Shown: positions 1-13,492 of the stretch, piece by piece
Position numbering within the stretch: position 1 is the first letter of the stretch
Layout of the letters: each line of letters opens with the position of its first letter
Assembly (NCBI GenBank): GCA_002794735.1
Contig: NBAZ01000009.1
Coordinates: 1,302,001 to 1,366,000 of the forward strand
Direction: 5' to 3'
Source of the DNA: Pyrrhoderma lamaoense
Lineage: Eukaryota > Basidiomycota > Agaricomycetes > Hymenochaetales > Hymenochaetaceae
Length of the DNA stretch: 64,000 nt
Position numbers and translations under genes: made by a program
Notes under the pieces: generated by a model
Database searches by the model: none
The model's input: the letters and a program-made list of their open reading frames with translations, nothing else
What the model was told of the DNA's origin: nothing

Positions 1-1211
1 TCGGAACCTGACAACAGACAACTAAGGTATTGATTAATGATACCCGAAAGGAAAAAAGTTGAGGTCCGAACTCTGATCAGAGTCCGAATGAAAAAAAAAA
101 TGATGGTCAAATGTCCGGCGGGACATGGGTATTGCCTCTAAAGGGACGGAAGGTTCTAAAGACTTGTTCTTAAAACGGGATTTTGACAAATGACAGGAGA
201 AAGCTAAACAAAGCGAAGTGCCTGAAGTAGGATCTGATTTTACCGAAAGTCTAGAATGAGTTGAATTATTAAGGAAGGGGTGGAAGAAGATGAGAGATGA
301 AGTTTGAGAGGACGGTTGCACATGGTTTGACGAGGAACAGGCAACGAATAAAACGGACGTCACGAACGACTTTGGACGTGAATGGTAGTTGGCAATTAGA
401 ATGATGGGATAAGAAGCAAATAAGAGTATTAGGAGGAAGTTATAATAGATTAGGTGAGATTCCCACACGGGCAATTGATTGGGCGCTCCTGGTTACTGAG
501 TAGAGATTGGAATTTAGGATGCTGAGTGGACGAGATACGAAAAGAGGAGATTGTCAAGGAGATGAGATAGAAAAAAGGAAATCTCATCATATCACTCTGT
601 CCTATCGCGTCCACAACTCTGGGTCATGGAAGATAGGATAGCAATTATTGGGAATAAGTACCAGAAACAGCGGAACAGAGGGCCACCTGTTATGGAAATA
701 TTGATGGGAAAAAGAACAAGATGTTCTCATAGTTCAGAATTGTGGACTCGAGGCGGCAGAGCTATGAGCTGTAGATGGAGATGTAGATGCATGGGCAGGA
801 TTTGGATGGATGAGAAAAGATCAGAGAATGGACACAGCTGTGAGCCAGGATCCGACTCGATCGTCGACGGTTGCCTGGATACAAAGTAGGAGGATGGTTT
901 CATCGCCATAGAGTCCCTTTGAGAACGAGAACAGAAAGTCGTCCTGGAAAGAGCATCTTTATGAATGCAAATAGTAAATAACATTCAATAATAGCTATCA
1001 TTGATAATTGATAATTCATGACTATTGTTGTTATTGCCATTATGTCCTACCAACAATTACCTCCTTGCATGTGACTCCGTTCCTTGTAACAGTCACCTCT
1101 CTCAAAAGCAGCATTCCTTGTGCCACTCGCCTCTTGTTCTTCATCCCCTTACTACCTCCTCTCTTGTCTTCATCTCTGTTCCCAGACACTAACGCTCAAC
1201 GTCGCCTATAA
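1..1211. other. Intergenic region upstream of the MAP kinase gene
   Basis: I see no supported gene here. The open frames on both strands are short, low in complexity and lack recognisable motifs or phase-matched introns. The last 170 bases before the kinase start (about 1040-1200) are strongly pyrimidine-rich on the plus strand, which is common just upstream of start codons in basidiomycete genes and probably marks the promoter/5' UTR. Confidence 0.5.
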
Positions 1212-2588
<1,377 letters not shown>

Positions 2589-3286
2589 ACAGTTTCACGA
2601 TATCTTTCTTCATCTATATACCATTCTTCAGCAGTTTGGTTGTCGTGATGAATGGTTCTTCCTTTTACGCACATTTTTAGGGCCCGACGCAGATATATGT
2701 TCATCATATAGCCTTGTTTTTTTCTTTATATATACCTCCTGATCGTAGAAGATTTACTATGAGGGAGCGAAGGCGGCGCTGAATACCCTTTTTTTCTTCT
2801 TTACTCTGCTTTGTAGTCTTTTTTTTTTACCTTGATTTTGCTTCTCATAACGCAGTCCTCTACATCTTGATCGCACATATATGTAATCCTATCAATCTTA
2901 TATTTCATCAATGCAACATCTCTTACTATTTTTTTCTTCCTAAAATGACTTTTCGTCTCGGGATTTGTTGAGTTGTGAAATTGATTTGGGGGGAATCATA
3001 TGACCGTGTAGAATGTAAACCATTTTTTTCACGGGTTCGGGGTGTAATGCATTCAATACGGAAACTACATATATTATGATATAGAAGGTGGTTCGTAATT
3101 GATTGAAATGAACGTAAATAAGGGTAAATAGAGAATAATTAAACAGTAGTAAACTTGTGAGTATTACAGGCTTTGAGTTATGATGTCATTGGACGACCTT
3201 CGTTCATTATACCGTTTCGTCAGGGCTTGAACCATAATAACTTACTATACGTACATATACGAACAGCGGCTTTGAACTTATTGAAG
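2589..3286. other. Intergenic region, 3' of MAP kinase
   Basis: No coding signal. Holds the kinase 3' UTR and AT-rich DNA with several poly(T) runs. An ATG-ATG pair at 3180 opens a 16-codon frame that I could not connect to the next gene. Confidence 0.4.
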
Positions 3287-4507
3287 ATGGAGAAGATGCG
3301 AGATGAAAGAGGAGTTTCTAGTAGGGATCTAAGGTACTTGCTGTGTCGGAGGATCTGGGCATAACCAAAGTAGTAGTGGTGGAGGCGAAGGATCTTTGAA
3401 CGTAGCTTCTGGTGGCACCTCTTCGAATCCAAACGTTCAATCAAACATAAACATAAACTCAAACTCAGACACAAGCTCAAAGCCAAACTTAACCTCAAGT
3501 AGAAATCCGACGGATGCGAGTTCGAGTCGAGTTCGGCAGCAGCATCAGCATCAACATCAGCAGCCGTCTTCTTCGAGCGAGCCTTCTCAGAGGAGAACAA
3601 ACGGACGGCGAAAAAGTTTTTTTCGGCGTATGCGCAGACGTGGATCGGGATGTCGCCGATTTGGTTGATGGGGGAGGCGATCGTTCCTGGGCGAAAGGTT
3701 GGAGAGCAGTTTGGGAGGGGGAGGGAGAGGTTGGTGGATGCTAGCAAGGAGGTTGTGATTACCATGAGGGAGTTGCAGGGTATTATGGGGACGGGAGCGG
3801 GTGGAGGTGCGGTTGGGGATGTTATTGTTGTTATTGATGAGAAGCTTAGGGAGGGAGGAGAGGGGAGTAGATTACTGGTTGGGAAGACTGCTGAGGTTAT
3901 CAAAGCTGCTGGGTGAGTGTTAATAATTCAGATTTCAATCTTGTTCTCCTTGATGTGGTGTTTACTCTACATCTATCTAAACTTATTTCGTAATGATGTA
4001 TGTCTAACGATATCTTTAAGTGAAGGAGCTAGACTAGTCGTCACAGCCTCGTTTGAAAAGCTATCGACACAGCTTACTGGGACGACGGAGAAGGGTAAAC
4101 TGCGAGCGAATGAGCTGCGAGAGTTTGCGCAGAGTGCAGAGTTTAAGCGGAGTGTGCGTAAACATGGGAGAGACGCGCTCGTCTTATTAGATGGAGCGCT
4201 TAAACACCCTGTTGTTGTTACTGGAGTGACGAAATTTGCGAGGAGCAGAGGGATCCCGCATACGGATGCACTCTTGAGGTTGGCTAGTCTTGGGCTTGCG
4301 AGGATATTGAGAGCTATTCCGGAGGAGATGGTGAGTGGTGAGGACGGTGAGGAAGGGAAAGTTGAGGAGATTGATGCGGAGGAGTTGGAGCGCAGTTGTT
4401 CCAAGGGAGAACAGGAGGAGGCTGAGAATCTGGGACGAGTTGCGGATGGGATCGCTCAGCCGAGAGTTGAGGCAGAGGCAGCAGGCAATAAGTGTATTGT
4501 TATGTAG
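3287..4507 (+). CDS. Unrecognised protein with C-terminal CaaX prenylation box; N-terminus unresolved
   Basis: I do not recognise this family. The well-supported coding part is 3503-3912 joined to 4021-4507; the 108-nt intron (GTGAGT...TTTAAG) keeps phase and joins KAAG to EGARLVV. The protein ends K-C-I-V-M followed by TAG, a textbook CaaX box, so farnesylation and membrane anchoring are likely. The middle (FFSAYAQTWIG, then a Gly-rich stretch) and the C-terminal half look globular and helical, followed by an acidic Glu-rich segment. The N-terminus is uncertain: a Ser/Asn/Gln-rich frame from 3371 (possibly spliced from an ATG at 3287 by a 37-nt intron) lies one base out of register with the 3503 frame, so either a small intron or a lost base lies around 3530-3600. 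The first exon boundaries given are a guess; the CaaX end is secure. Confidence 0.55.
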
Positions 4508-4880
4508 TCGTAGTTGTGATGTAATAATAATATCATCGGAGTCTGAAGCGGAGATATAAAAAAGCTACCTGATCTGGACGAGTAATATTTGTGTACGCGT
4601 CGGTCATCGCTGCCTCTTCGATTCTCCTCGTCTCCCACTCCCATCAACCCAGTCCAAAGCACCACCCAGGCTGCATCAAGTCTTCGACATCAGCATCACC
4701 ACTTTGCCATCCACCACAAAGCTCTTATAAACTCTGTATGTTCATCTCCTTCTCTCACTTTGCTAAAAAACCTTGGCGCATCAAGCCACTTTCATACCTT
4801 TTTTACCGTTTACTAACTATGTCTGCCTTTACACCCTGTCCTTTCCCCCTAGTTTGTTATCTGCAGTAACTCTAAAAACG
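4508..4880. other. Intergenic region / 5' leader of the G3BP-like gene
   Basis: No gene. A pyrimidine-rich leader with a TATAAA-like stretch near 4727 precedes the next start codon; an in-frame ATG at 4773 would extend the next protein, but the 4881 ATG fits the family better. Confidence 0.4.
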
Positions 4881-6446
4881 ATGTCGTCAAATTCATCTCC
4901 TGCTCCGATTACTTCTACTCCTATTCATCAAAATGTCGTTCCCGCTGAAGTGGGTTGGCAATTCGTCCCTCAATATTACACATTCGTAAACAAGCATCCG
5001 AACCGCTTGTATTGCTTCTATACTAAAAACTCTACGTTCATGCATGGCTTGGAAGGTGAAGACGGGCGTCCGTGTCATGGCCAAAAGGTATGTTTAGTGG
5101 CTTTGTAATCTATCTTGTTCCTTTTTCATTATTTTTGTCTGGTTCCTTTTTACTTCTTCAGTTCCTGACTTGAAAGGTTTTCAATTTAGGAAATTCATCA
5201 AAAAATCCTATCCCTTGGCTTTGAGAACTGCAAAGTATACATTCACTCTGTCGATGCGCAATCTTCAGCTGGAGATGGTATCATCATCCAAGTTATTGGT
5301 CAAATGTCGAACCGTGGTGAAGCTTGGAGAAAGTTTGTTCAAACGTTCTTCCTTGCCCTCAGCCTACCGGTTACTTCGTTCTTAACGATGTTTTCCGTTT
5401 CTTGAAGGAGGAGAGTGTTGAGGATGAGGTTTTGGACTCTGATGAGCAGGAGCCTGAGGTTCAGCTTGCGCCTGTCGAGCAACCTGTTGAACCTGAAGTT
5501 CCTGCTGTTGTTCCTGAGACTGTCGAGCCAGTACGCGAGCCTACGCCGGAGCCCGAACCTGCTCCGGTAGTAGCTGAAGAGACTGTTCAACCGAATGGTG
5601 TCCACACAGAACCAGAAAAGGTTGAAGAACCAGTCGAGGAGCCTGCACAACCCGAACCTGAACCCGAACCTGTCCAGGAGCCTGAGCCAGTACCACCAAC
5701 GCTAGCACCCGCTCCCGCTCAATTATCGCCTGTTCCTGCTCCTGCCCAACCTGCACCAGTACAGACACAGCAACCACCTGCTCCTCAACCCTCTGCTCCG
5801 TCTGTTCCTAAAACGTGGGCAAATCTTGCGGCTGCAGACTCGAAGAAGTGGGGTGCGGCGGTCGCACAGGAATCTCGTGGGACTAGTGTAGTCGCTTCTG
5901 CCTTGCCTCCGCCTTCGCGTAGCAATACACAAACTCCAGTCTCTGCTACTAATTCCAACAGGGGTTCCCACCATGTTCCTAAAGGTGGTAAAAGTGAACA
6001 TTCAAATAGTGCCTCATCTTCACAGGTCTTTGTTAAGGTACAGGTATGTAATTCAAACTCTTGCTGTTCGGTGTGGTCCAGTGGTGACTTACTATCTTTG
6101 AAATTAACATTGAAATTAGGTCTTGAATGGAGAACTTTCTGAGAAAGATGTTATTTCTGAGCTTAATAAGTACGGCAAAGTTGTTAGCCACGATCTCATC
6201 AACCGCAACGTAATTGCGACGTACGAAGAGCCGGAAAGTGCAAGGAAGGCTATCAGTGCATCCTCAGCCGCGAATGGATTCACTATTACTTCTGGTGACC
6301 GAAAGATGCGTATTCTTGTTGAGCCGAGAAGGGAACGCGGGGATCGTCCACCTCAACGTGGACGTGGAGGACCTCCTCAGGGCGACCGTGGTGCATCTCG
6401 CGGTCGTGGAAGAGGTCGCGCTATTCCTTCCGGAAGAGCCATCTAA
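4881..6446 (+). CDS. G3BP-like RNA-binding protein (NTF2 domain + RRM + RGG tail)
   Basis: Probable stress-granule/ubiquitin-protease cofactor of the G3BP/Nxt3/Bre5 family, cytoplasmic. Exons: 4881-5087, 5190-6043, 6120-6446, about 462 aa. An NTF2-like domain (residues ~15-150; VGWQFVPQYYTFVNKHP, then GQMSNRGEAWRKFVQTFFLA, then GYFVLNDVFRFLKEE) is followed by a long Pro/Glu-rich linker, a short KTWANLAA motif, an RRM spanning intron 2 (VFVKVQ to NGELSEKDVISELNKYG), and an Arg/Gly-rich tail ending RGRGRAIPSGRAI. Within exon 2 the frame must change at 5356-5358: the conserved NTF2 segment is read in one frame up to FFLA and in the next from QPTGYF onward, one base short in a CCC run. Both halves are conserved, so this is more likely a missing base in the assembly than a dead gene. 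Start chosen at the ATG preceding the NTF2 domain. Confidence 0.88.
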
Positions 6447-7716
6447 ACTTAAAATTATAATAAAAATGTTGCTGTCGTTGTTGTAGATGCTACTTTTGTC
6501 ACGAGGGTGTGCCACTTGCGTTCCTGGGTTTGAGTTTTTCTATTTCTTCCCCGGTATTCACAATCCATCTTTCTTATTAACCTTTGTTTTTTTTTCTTGC
6601 TGTGTGCATCATTACAAAGTCCCTTCAGCTTTTTTCTTCTCACATCCACCCCTCACCATTTGATATGTTTGTATTGTTTATGATGCAATTTTTTTTATCT
6701 TTAAGACTCATGCAAGCATTTCTTATTTTTGACCCCTTCCCTCCGCCTTTTTTTGTTCTGCTAGCTTTTGCTTTCCCATCTACTTTTTTCTTTCAATTGT
6801 TTGTTTTCTTTCTAAGACCGTCCTACCGCCCCCGCCACCCTACTTATTATCGCTTTTGATCTCCGCAATTCCCTTAAACCTGCATGTTATCTCTCCTCAA
6901 CGCCCCCTCTCCTGCAATTTCTATTGTTTTTTGAACCCCGCACATCCCTTTATTACCAACCTCACACCATAACCCATCCTTACATCAATATCCTCTCTTG
7001 TACGCGCAGACATCATCCTGTTTCAATATATCATTGCTAAAGCAGTTCCCCTTCTTTCCCTTACTTGCTGCTGCTGCTACTGCTATCGCCAATTCATTAC
7101 CCAATGCTACTTACTATGACTACCACATGACCTACCATTACCATCACCCGTCACCACACATCAGTCTTAAAATCTGTCTTTGAATATATTACGCTACGTC
7201 ATCAATTGAAAAGAAGTTTGTTGTATGCACATGAGTTTTTTTATTTACCCGTCTAATGGGTACTTGTCCTTCTTTTAATGTAGGCTCGAAGAATCGCAAT
7301 TAATATGTAGGAAGAGTCGTGAATTATTTTCTTTGTGTAGGTTGTTTGTTTATGTGTATGTACATGTATATAGGTACACTTTTGGTTTGTTAGGTAACTG
7401 ATCAACTGACTGACTGAAAGACTGAATTTCCTAAGATATCTCATTTCGGGTTTTTATAGACAGCTAGGTTAAGATAACATACAGTTGAGTTGTATTGAAA
7501 TGTAATGACACAAAACAACAGAGTGACGTTTATACATTAAAAAAAAAGAAAATAAACTAGAACAGAACCCCCCTTCGCTATTTTTTTGTATGTGTACTGT
7601 CTTATTGTTCTCTCTATCCCTGTGAACTCTGAGCTCTGATTGAATGGAGGCTGAGACGTTAAGTGGGGAGGATTGGGATGGGGGGGGCTTGTTTGTTATT
7701 TTCTCTTTTTTTCCCT
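6447..7716. other. Intergenic region between convergent genes
   Basis: No gene supported. Pyrimidine-rich on the plus strand to about 7180 (3' UTR of the G3BP-like gene), then AT-rich with homopolymer runs. The convergent transporter gene ends at 7717. Confidence 0.4.
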
Positions 7717-10519
7717 TTAAGTCACGTATCGGAAATTTGGACTCTTTTGGTGTGGAGAGGATGGATATGGATGGTTTTGTAGGTTAATGTTGAATGTTAA
7801 TTGTGATTTTGATGTCCGAGATGATGGTTATGAGCGAAGATTGGTTGGTGATTGGTGATGATTGATGATTGATGAGCATGGAAAGGAAAGTAAGATAGTG
7901 ATTAACATTAAAATTCGTTGTTATTTTTTAGTTTTTGGTTTTTTAAAACCATTTTCGGTATGTGTACTCACTTTATCGGCGAGGACGGATGTGTCTACTT
8001 TGGATCCTGGAGCTGGACGACCGTATAACTTGTCACGTCTGCGGTTGTCCCAGTGGTAGGAAGCCTGGATGGTGAAGGAATATAAGAACGAAGAAAAGAT
8101 GTGAGTTGTTAGTGGTATGTAGGAAGTTTCTTTTTGGAAGGGTAGTTAAAGTGTGGGTTATGGTTGTGTTGGGTGTGGTAGGTGTGATGATTGTACTTAC
8201 GGAGAGAGCTAATGCACATAGGGCGGCCAGGAACTCGAGTGCACAAGTAACTATTTATGTGCAGACATATTTGAGGATTAGAATTGGATATTGGATATAA
8301 GAGATAGGGGGGATGGGAAGGATCAGGAACGGACCTGCAAAGCCTTTTCTGTGAGTTTATTGTTAATGATTCACGTACACACATATGGGAGTTGAATGAG
8401 ACTTACATATATTTTGGACCTTCGGTGGATGGGTAGAGGTGTGAACCTAGGACGCTCCCACATTGACCGATTGCCATAAAGAGAGGTATCCCTGCTGATC
8501 GTTTGGTTTCAGAGCCAAGGTTGTGAGCGACTGTTTAGGGTGGTGATTTGTATGTGTACATTGTAATGTTTATGTATGCGATCATATAAAGAAGTAGTAT
8601 GTTAAGTTAAAAGAGAGGGGATGCAGGAGGAGAGAAGTTAGAGAGTAAGTTGAGGAGTGATCGAAGTTGTTGCTTACACCAAGCGATAATTAGACCAATG
8701 GTTGTGTATGTCCCGCTTGTGATGCAGAAGACGGCAAAGTAGCGGGCGTGTTCATCCGATTGAACGAAGAGTAGGATTCTGAAAAAGCAGAAATCAATGA
8801 GTAGTTGTAAATCAATATAAACGGCTCGGAACTTGAAGGAGATTACTGACAGATAGCCTATACCAGCAACAGCGCTAGCACATGCCATGAAAATCCCGCG
8901 GTGCTGCATACGGTCAGATGCATATGAAGTCAGAGTGAGAACAATTGCTGAGATAGCGTATGGTGGGACGGTGAGTAATTGCGCAATTGCGTTTGCTTCA
9001 GAAAAAGTATCAATCCAAGCTACTGCCTATTATTCAATTTTTGAGAGCTGATACTTACTGAAACCGAATGTTTTGATAATTGTAGGTAAAAATGCAGAGA
9101 TGGAAGCGAGGGCGCAGTTCACGCCGAAATAAACAACACCACCTAGGTATATCTAGGAGAGTTGAATAATGTAGTGGATAACCGTTCTTAAGTGATGAGC
9201 GATATGACGATAATGTGGAAGCATACCCTCCAGTCTGTAAGTGCAGCCCAGACATGTGCTTTAGAGATAGATATGATGCTTGAGTAAGACCTAGCAATAC
9301 ATGAATAAGGATCTATGGTTACCTTTGTTGACCACATGTCCAGTATCACCACTTGTTGCACGGTTCATGCGGGCGATAGCTATTTTTCTTTCGTCTTCCG
9401 TAAGAAACTTGGTCATTTCTGGCCTATCTGGAAGGAAGATCAGGGCTACAAGCCCTATGAGGACAGCAGGGATGCCCTTTTATTAAGATTGAAGATGTAA
9501 AGTTATTAAATTGTACAACTCCAAACCGAAGGGGCGCAAGAGCAGAGAACTTACTTCAACAATGAATAATAGTCTCCAATTATCGACCGAGGAATGGACA
9601 TGTTGTATCCCGAAGGCTATCAGCCCACCAAAAGCACCAGCTACGGCGGCAAATCCAAACCAGTATGCCATGCGTAAGCCCATCTCGTGCTTTGTATAGA
9701 AATAAGCTATAAACGGATCAGTGGCAGGGATACTCAGTAATATGCTTATGAGATAGTTTTTGATGATATTTACAGTAGTATAGAGGCACCCCGGGTCCGA
9801 ACCCTGCTTCGAACAAACCTAAGCCAATACGCGCGACCATGATACCACCAAAGTCGAATGAAGTTGACTAAGAACAATTGTCTTATTTCAAACTGTAAAA
9901 CTTTATTTTAAAGAAGGTACCGACCATGAGTGTAGAACAGATCCCCCATGCGACAGCTGTAAAACCAAGCCATATACGAGGAGAGAAAAGTTTAGATGTA
10001 ACCGTAGCTGGAATTTGGCATAAGATCTATTTGAATGATATTAGTATATTAAGTACGTTAGGTGAGATATATAATTATATCAATAATGAAAGGAATCATA
10101 CGTAAGAGAAGTAAAATGCCGAAGTGATCCAATCAAAAAGAACACCTGTTGGATCTCCGTGAAGGATATCCTCTGGAAGCCCTTGGAGTCGTGCATTGCC
10201 GATATTCGAACGGTCTAGGACTGGACATTGAATGAATGAAAAGTAAATATAAATTGGTCAGGAAGATGAATCATTGGGTAAAAGAATAAAGAATACAAAC
10301 ATGAAAAGAGATACATCAAGCAAGTGATAGGTAGAATCCGTTTGTCCAACTTCCATATCAAATTGCGTTCCCCTTCCGAGACGATTTGGGAGGATTCACC
10401 ATGGTCAGATGATATCAGGTCCTGGTCTTTTGGGAAACATTATGATGCTCTTCCTCAAAAGGAGGCTCCTGCTTGATCGAGCTCCGCTTGTCTTCGAGTT
10501 GTTCTTCTAAGCTCATCAT
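7717..10519 (-). CDS. Dal5-type MFS transporter (anion:cation symporter family), copy 1
   Basis: Twelve-helix plasma-membrane permease of the allantoate/nicotinate/pantothenate-type MFS group; substrate cannot be told. Fifteen exons, from the start: 10301-10519, 10102-10220, 9925-10026, 9774-9867, 9555-9706, 9323-9476, 9227-9258, 9059-9152, 8851-8995, 8678-8778, 8407-8530, 8335-8348, 8201-8250, 7972-8064, 7717-7743; about 506 aa. Family landmarks: LDRSNIGNARLQGL, GLFEAGFGPGVPLYY, EMGLRMAYWFGF, FLPDRPEMTKFL, AHNLGSETKRSAGIP and the tail SPNFRYVT. Exon 12 is a 14-nt microexon. Every exon after the first matches in length those of the paralogue at 17294-19590. In exon 1 the frame is one base short in an A run (10428-10431); a 66-nt intron with a poor donor is an alternative. 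The start could be 10519 or the next codon. Confidence 0.88.
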
Positions 10520-10789
10520 AGATAGCAGCCAAGTTGGTTTGTACCCCCTGCATGCCACTTAAATTTAACTAACTGTCCATATGGCTCACATGATGCGACA
10601 GTCCGTGTAAGCATCGAGTGATAAATAGAAGCTAGTTTGAAAAAAATTCCCATTCTGTTCCGAGCAATTTAATTACTATTTATAGTTCCGTAATCAATAC
10701 AAATTTCTTTCTATTCACCTAGAGAATTAAAGAAAACGCACGAAAGCAAACTGATGGGGTAAAACATGAAGTATATACAGTAGAAAATT

Positions 10790-13251
10790 TCATCTAAGAG
10801 AGAGGAATAGCATTCCTTGTCGAGCGCGCTCAACTGCTTCTTCAAGGGCACGGGCATCTCCATTTGTCCATCTTAACTCGTTAGGGATAGTACTAGGATC
10901 TTTCCCGTTGCTTGACAGGCGCGGAAAGCATTATCAAAGGCATTTTTTCGTGATTGTAACGAAACCATATCTCTAGGATCTGTATGGCCACTGAATAAAA
11001 CTAATGCCGTCCGGGGAGGAAGGGCAGCATGTATAACTGACAAGTTAGAATTTGTAGATTTAAGAGCCGCTTGTACAGCTGATGGATCTGAAAGAGTAGT
11101 CATCGTGGTAGCACCAGAGGAATTCTCAGTATTTGGAGTTCTCTGCTGTATCCCTGTAATTTTTCCATCAGTACTGAACTTGAAAGATGATAAATCGACG
11201 CACAATTTTGGACTTCAGCTAGTTTGTTTAATCTAGCAAATATAAAATCGTTATTTTCAACATTCTTCAAAATTCCTTTTGCCACCTCTTCATCAGTAGT
11301 ACAAGCAATGCAAGTCCCAGCCCCGGCTCCGTGTAAACTTGCGGGGTTTCCTCGGTCAATGACAACTGTCCTAAGTCTAGCACCTTCACCAGTTCCCGGT
11401 TCGCCACTGGCGCTTCCTCGTTTTGAGCGTTTCAGGCGCTCGAATATACTTTCCTGTTCTGTCGTAGTCTTATATTCACCAAACCCGGACCCATTTCTCA
11501 TCTTGAGCTGGAGTAATTCGATACAGGCGCGCGCGTCCTCCTCGGCGTCATGACCACCTTCACCCCGGTTTTGAATTTCTCGTCCACACCATTTCTTTGT
11601 AAGCCATGCAAGCCCCGGTTTCAAAGGCTTTCCACGAGGGTGATGATAGAGTAGAGCAGTGTCTATACACCTAATATGCGAGACTTTTAGCGCTCGTAGA
11701 TCTGATTCTAAAGAATGTCCGAGAAGAATAGCGGTACACCCAGTTTTATCCTTGGAGGCTTTTAATATAGATATTAATGAGTCACGGGCTACTGATAATG
11801 GGGTGGTCACATCTCGTAGAACTTCTTCAGTTATTCCTGACCACCGAGTTAAATAATCAAGGATAGGCTTGGGGGGTTTCACTAACTGATCCAAATGAAC
11901 GATTCCAGTAGCGAAATCAATAGCACAGATTCGAGTGAGCTCCTTTCCGTCTTCTGTTATACACTTTTCATTTTATGTGAAAAAAAGTTACAAAAAACGA
12001 GTTAAGGCATAGCTTTGTCACTTACCATTTCACAATCAATTGCAAAAACCTCGGGGACCCCTTCTTCACCATCAGATGGAATGGGCAATTCAATCCAGTC
12101 ATCGGTTTTGATGTCGCCTGTTGCACTAGTCCCAATGTCACCAGAGGTCCCTGCAAACTTTGAGGAATTGGATAGTCATTCTCTATCATTTGGGAAAGAG
12201 CTAGTATGTAGCGTAATGGATTTGAGGCACTAAGCCCCTTCTCGGCTGCTAGAGCAGACGCAGCACGCCGCCTTCGCTCCTCGGAGCTTACAGGTCCTTG
12301 GAAGAACGCATTGAGCACGCTATGCATTCTAAATGCTTCCCCTGGGGCACGAGTAGGGCATGCATGGCTGAAGGTGCGCGCTACAAATGGAAGCAGTAGT
12401 TTGTTGATATCGTCATGAGATATGTCAATTTCCTTCGTCCCGCCAAAGAGTGTTTTTACCGTAACGGTTTGTGAGAGTGGTACGTCTCGAGGAAGAGGAA
12501 TAGCTATAGGAAGATGCGGGTTTGTTGTTGAGCTTGAAGATTGTAATGAGATGTTTAGATGCTCTGGTAGAATACCAGGGACAAACAGAACAACAACTTT
12601 CTCGATAGCTTGTCGGTTCTTGGCGGAAATTAGAATACAGCAACGCGAACGTACTTGTTAACTCACTTCAACTTTCAACCAAGGCTGGGGAGTAGCTTCC
12701 CCTAAAAGATGTAAAACGAGGTCGCGGATGTCCTATGTTGTGTTAGACTATGAGTTACCAGTTGTGAGATATAATTTAAGGTTATATGCCTCACACCTAT
12801 AGTCACTGCCTCTCTCCTCTTCAGAATCTCGCTATTGACGTAGAAGAACCGTGGAGTCAGGTTCTAAGATATTTCAGCTACTTTAACAGTATTAAATTAA
12901 TCTGATAGATACCTCTGACCGCTCTTCCGTCTTGCGAGCCTTCTTTGCTTTTCTCCGTTCAACTTTTGACCACTCTCCATTAGTTGTTTGTTCTGCTTTT
13001 GCCGAAGGCTGTAAGAGACTAGCAAAAGAATTATGAGCGATTCCAGGTTGCGAAGTTTGTGACATTGGGAGTCCTAAGGTACTCTGAGTAGACAGTGAAG
13101 ATGGAGAGTTGGGAAACTGACGAATATCCTCTGACTTTCGCTTTTCGACCGTTGTCCACTCTCCGTCATTCGATTGCATGAGAGACTTATGCTTTTTTGA
13201 TTTGTGTTCGGGTGACGAGTTCGTCACAGATTCGGAGATATCTCTTTTCAT
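10790..13251 (-). CDS. REX1: DEDDh 3'-5' RNA exonuclease, REX1/RNH70-like
   Basis: RNA exonuclease expected to trim structured RNAs such as 5S rRNA or tRNA 3' ends in the nucleus. Exons from the start: 12913-13251, 12795-12863, 12667-12732, 12159-12618, 12026-12117, 11204-11963, 10790-11153; about 716 aa. ExoI is FAIDCEM (D339, E341), joined across an intron to CITEDGKELTRI; ExoII is LLGHSLESDLRAL; ExoIII is GGHDAEEDARACIEL, giving the D-E-D-D-h set. The conserved LVKPPKPILDYLTRWSG follows ExoI. A basic, Ser-rich N-terminus (KRKS, KKARK) suggests nuclear entry. Two introns are unusual: 12118-12158 is only 41 nt with a weak donor, and 11154-11203 is 50 nt with a good TACTGAT branch site. Near the C-terminus the frame is one base short in a run (10904-10906); the tail reading LRWTNGDARALEEAVERAR is clearly the true end. 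Confidence 0.87.
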
Positions 13252-13492
13252 TGGGTTTGTTGTTATAAAGAGAATACTTAGTTTGAATTAACTCGTGGCT
13301 TAAGGTACTCTGCATTACAAGTCTGCTCTACATGTGCCATAATTTCAATTTTACTACAAGCATTTCGATTTTTGATTACTAAGCATCCGACGGCATTCTC
13401 CACCCTTCGGGGTGAGCAACGTACAAACACTACTTTTTAATTTACATCTGTATTCATGGTACCTAAGTGATATGATGAGAAGAGTTTTTATG

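Noticed and set aside
34..474. 146-codon minus-strand open frame
   Set aside because: Composition is compositionally biased (Ser/Phe/His) with no family match, start context or splice partners.
3220..3903. 227-codon open frame on the minus strand
   Set aside because: Overlaps the plus-strand CaaX gene, is Ser/Leu/Pro low-complexity, and lacks domains; the plus strand has a phase-matched intron and a meaningful C-terminus.
12118..12158. Homopolymer frameshift in the exonuclease at this place
   Set aside because: A 41-nt intron joins PIPQ to DIKTDDW in correct phase, so no missing base is needed here.
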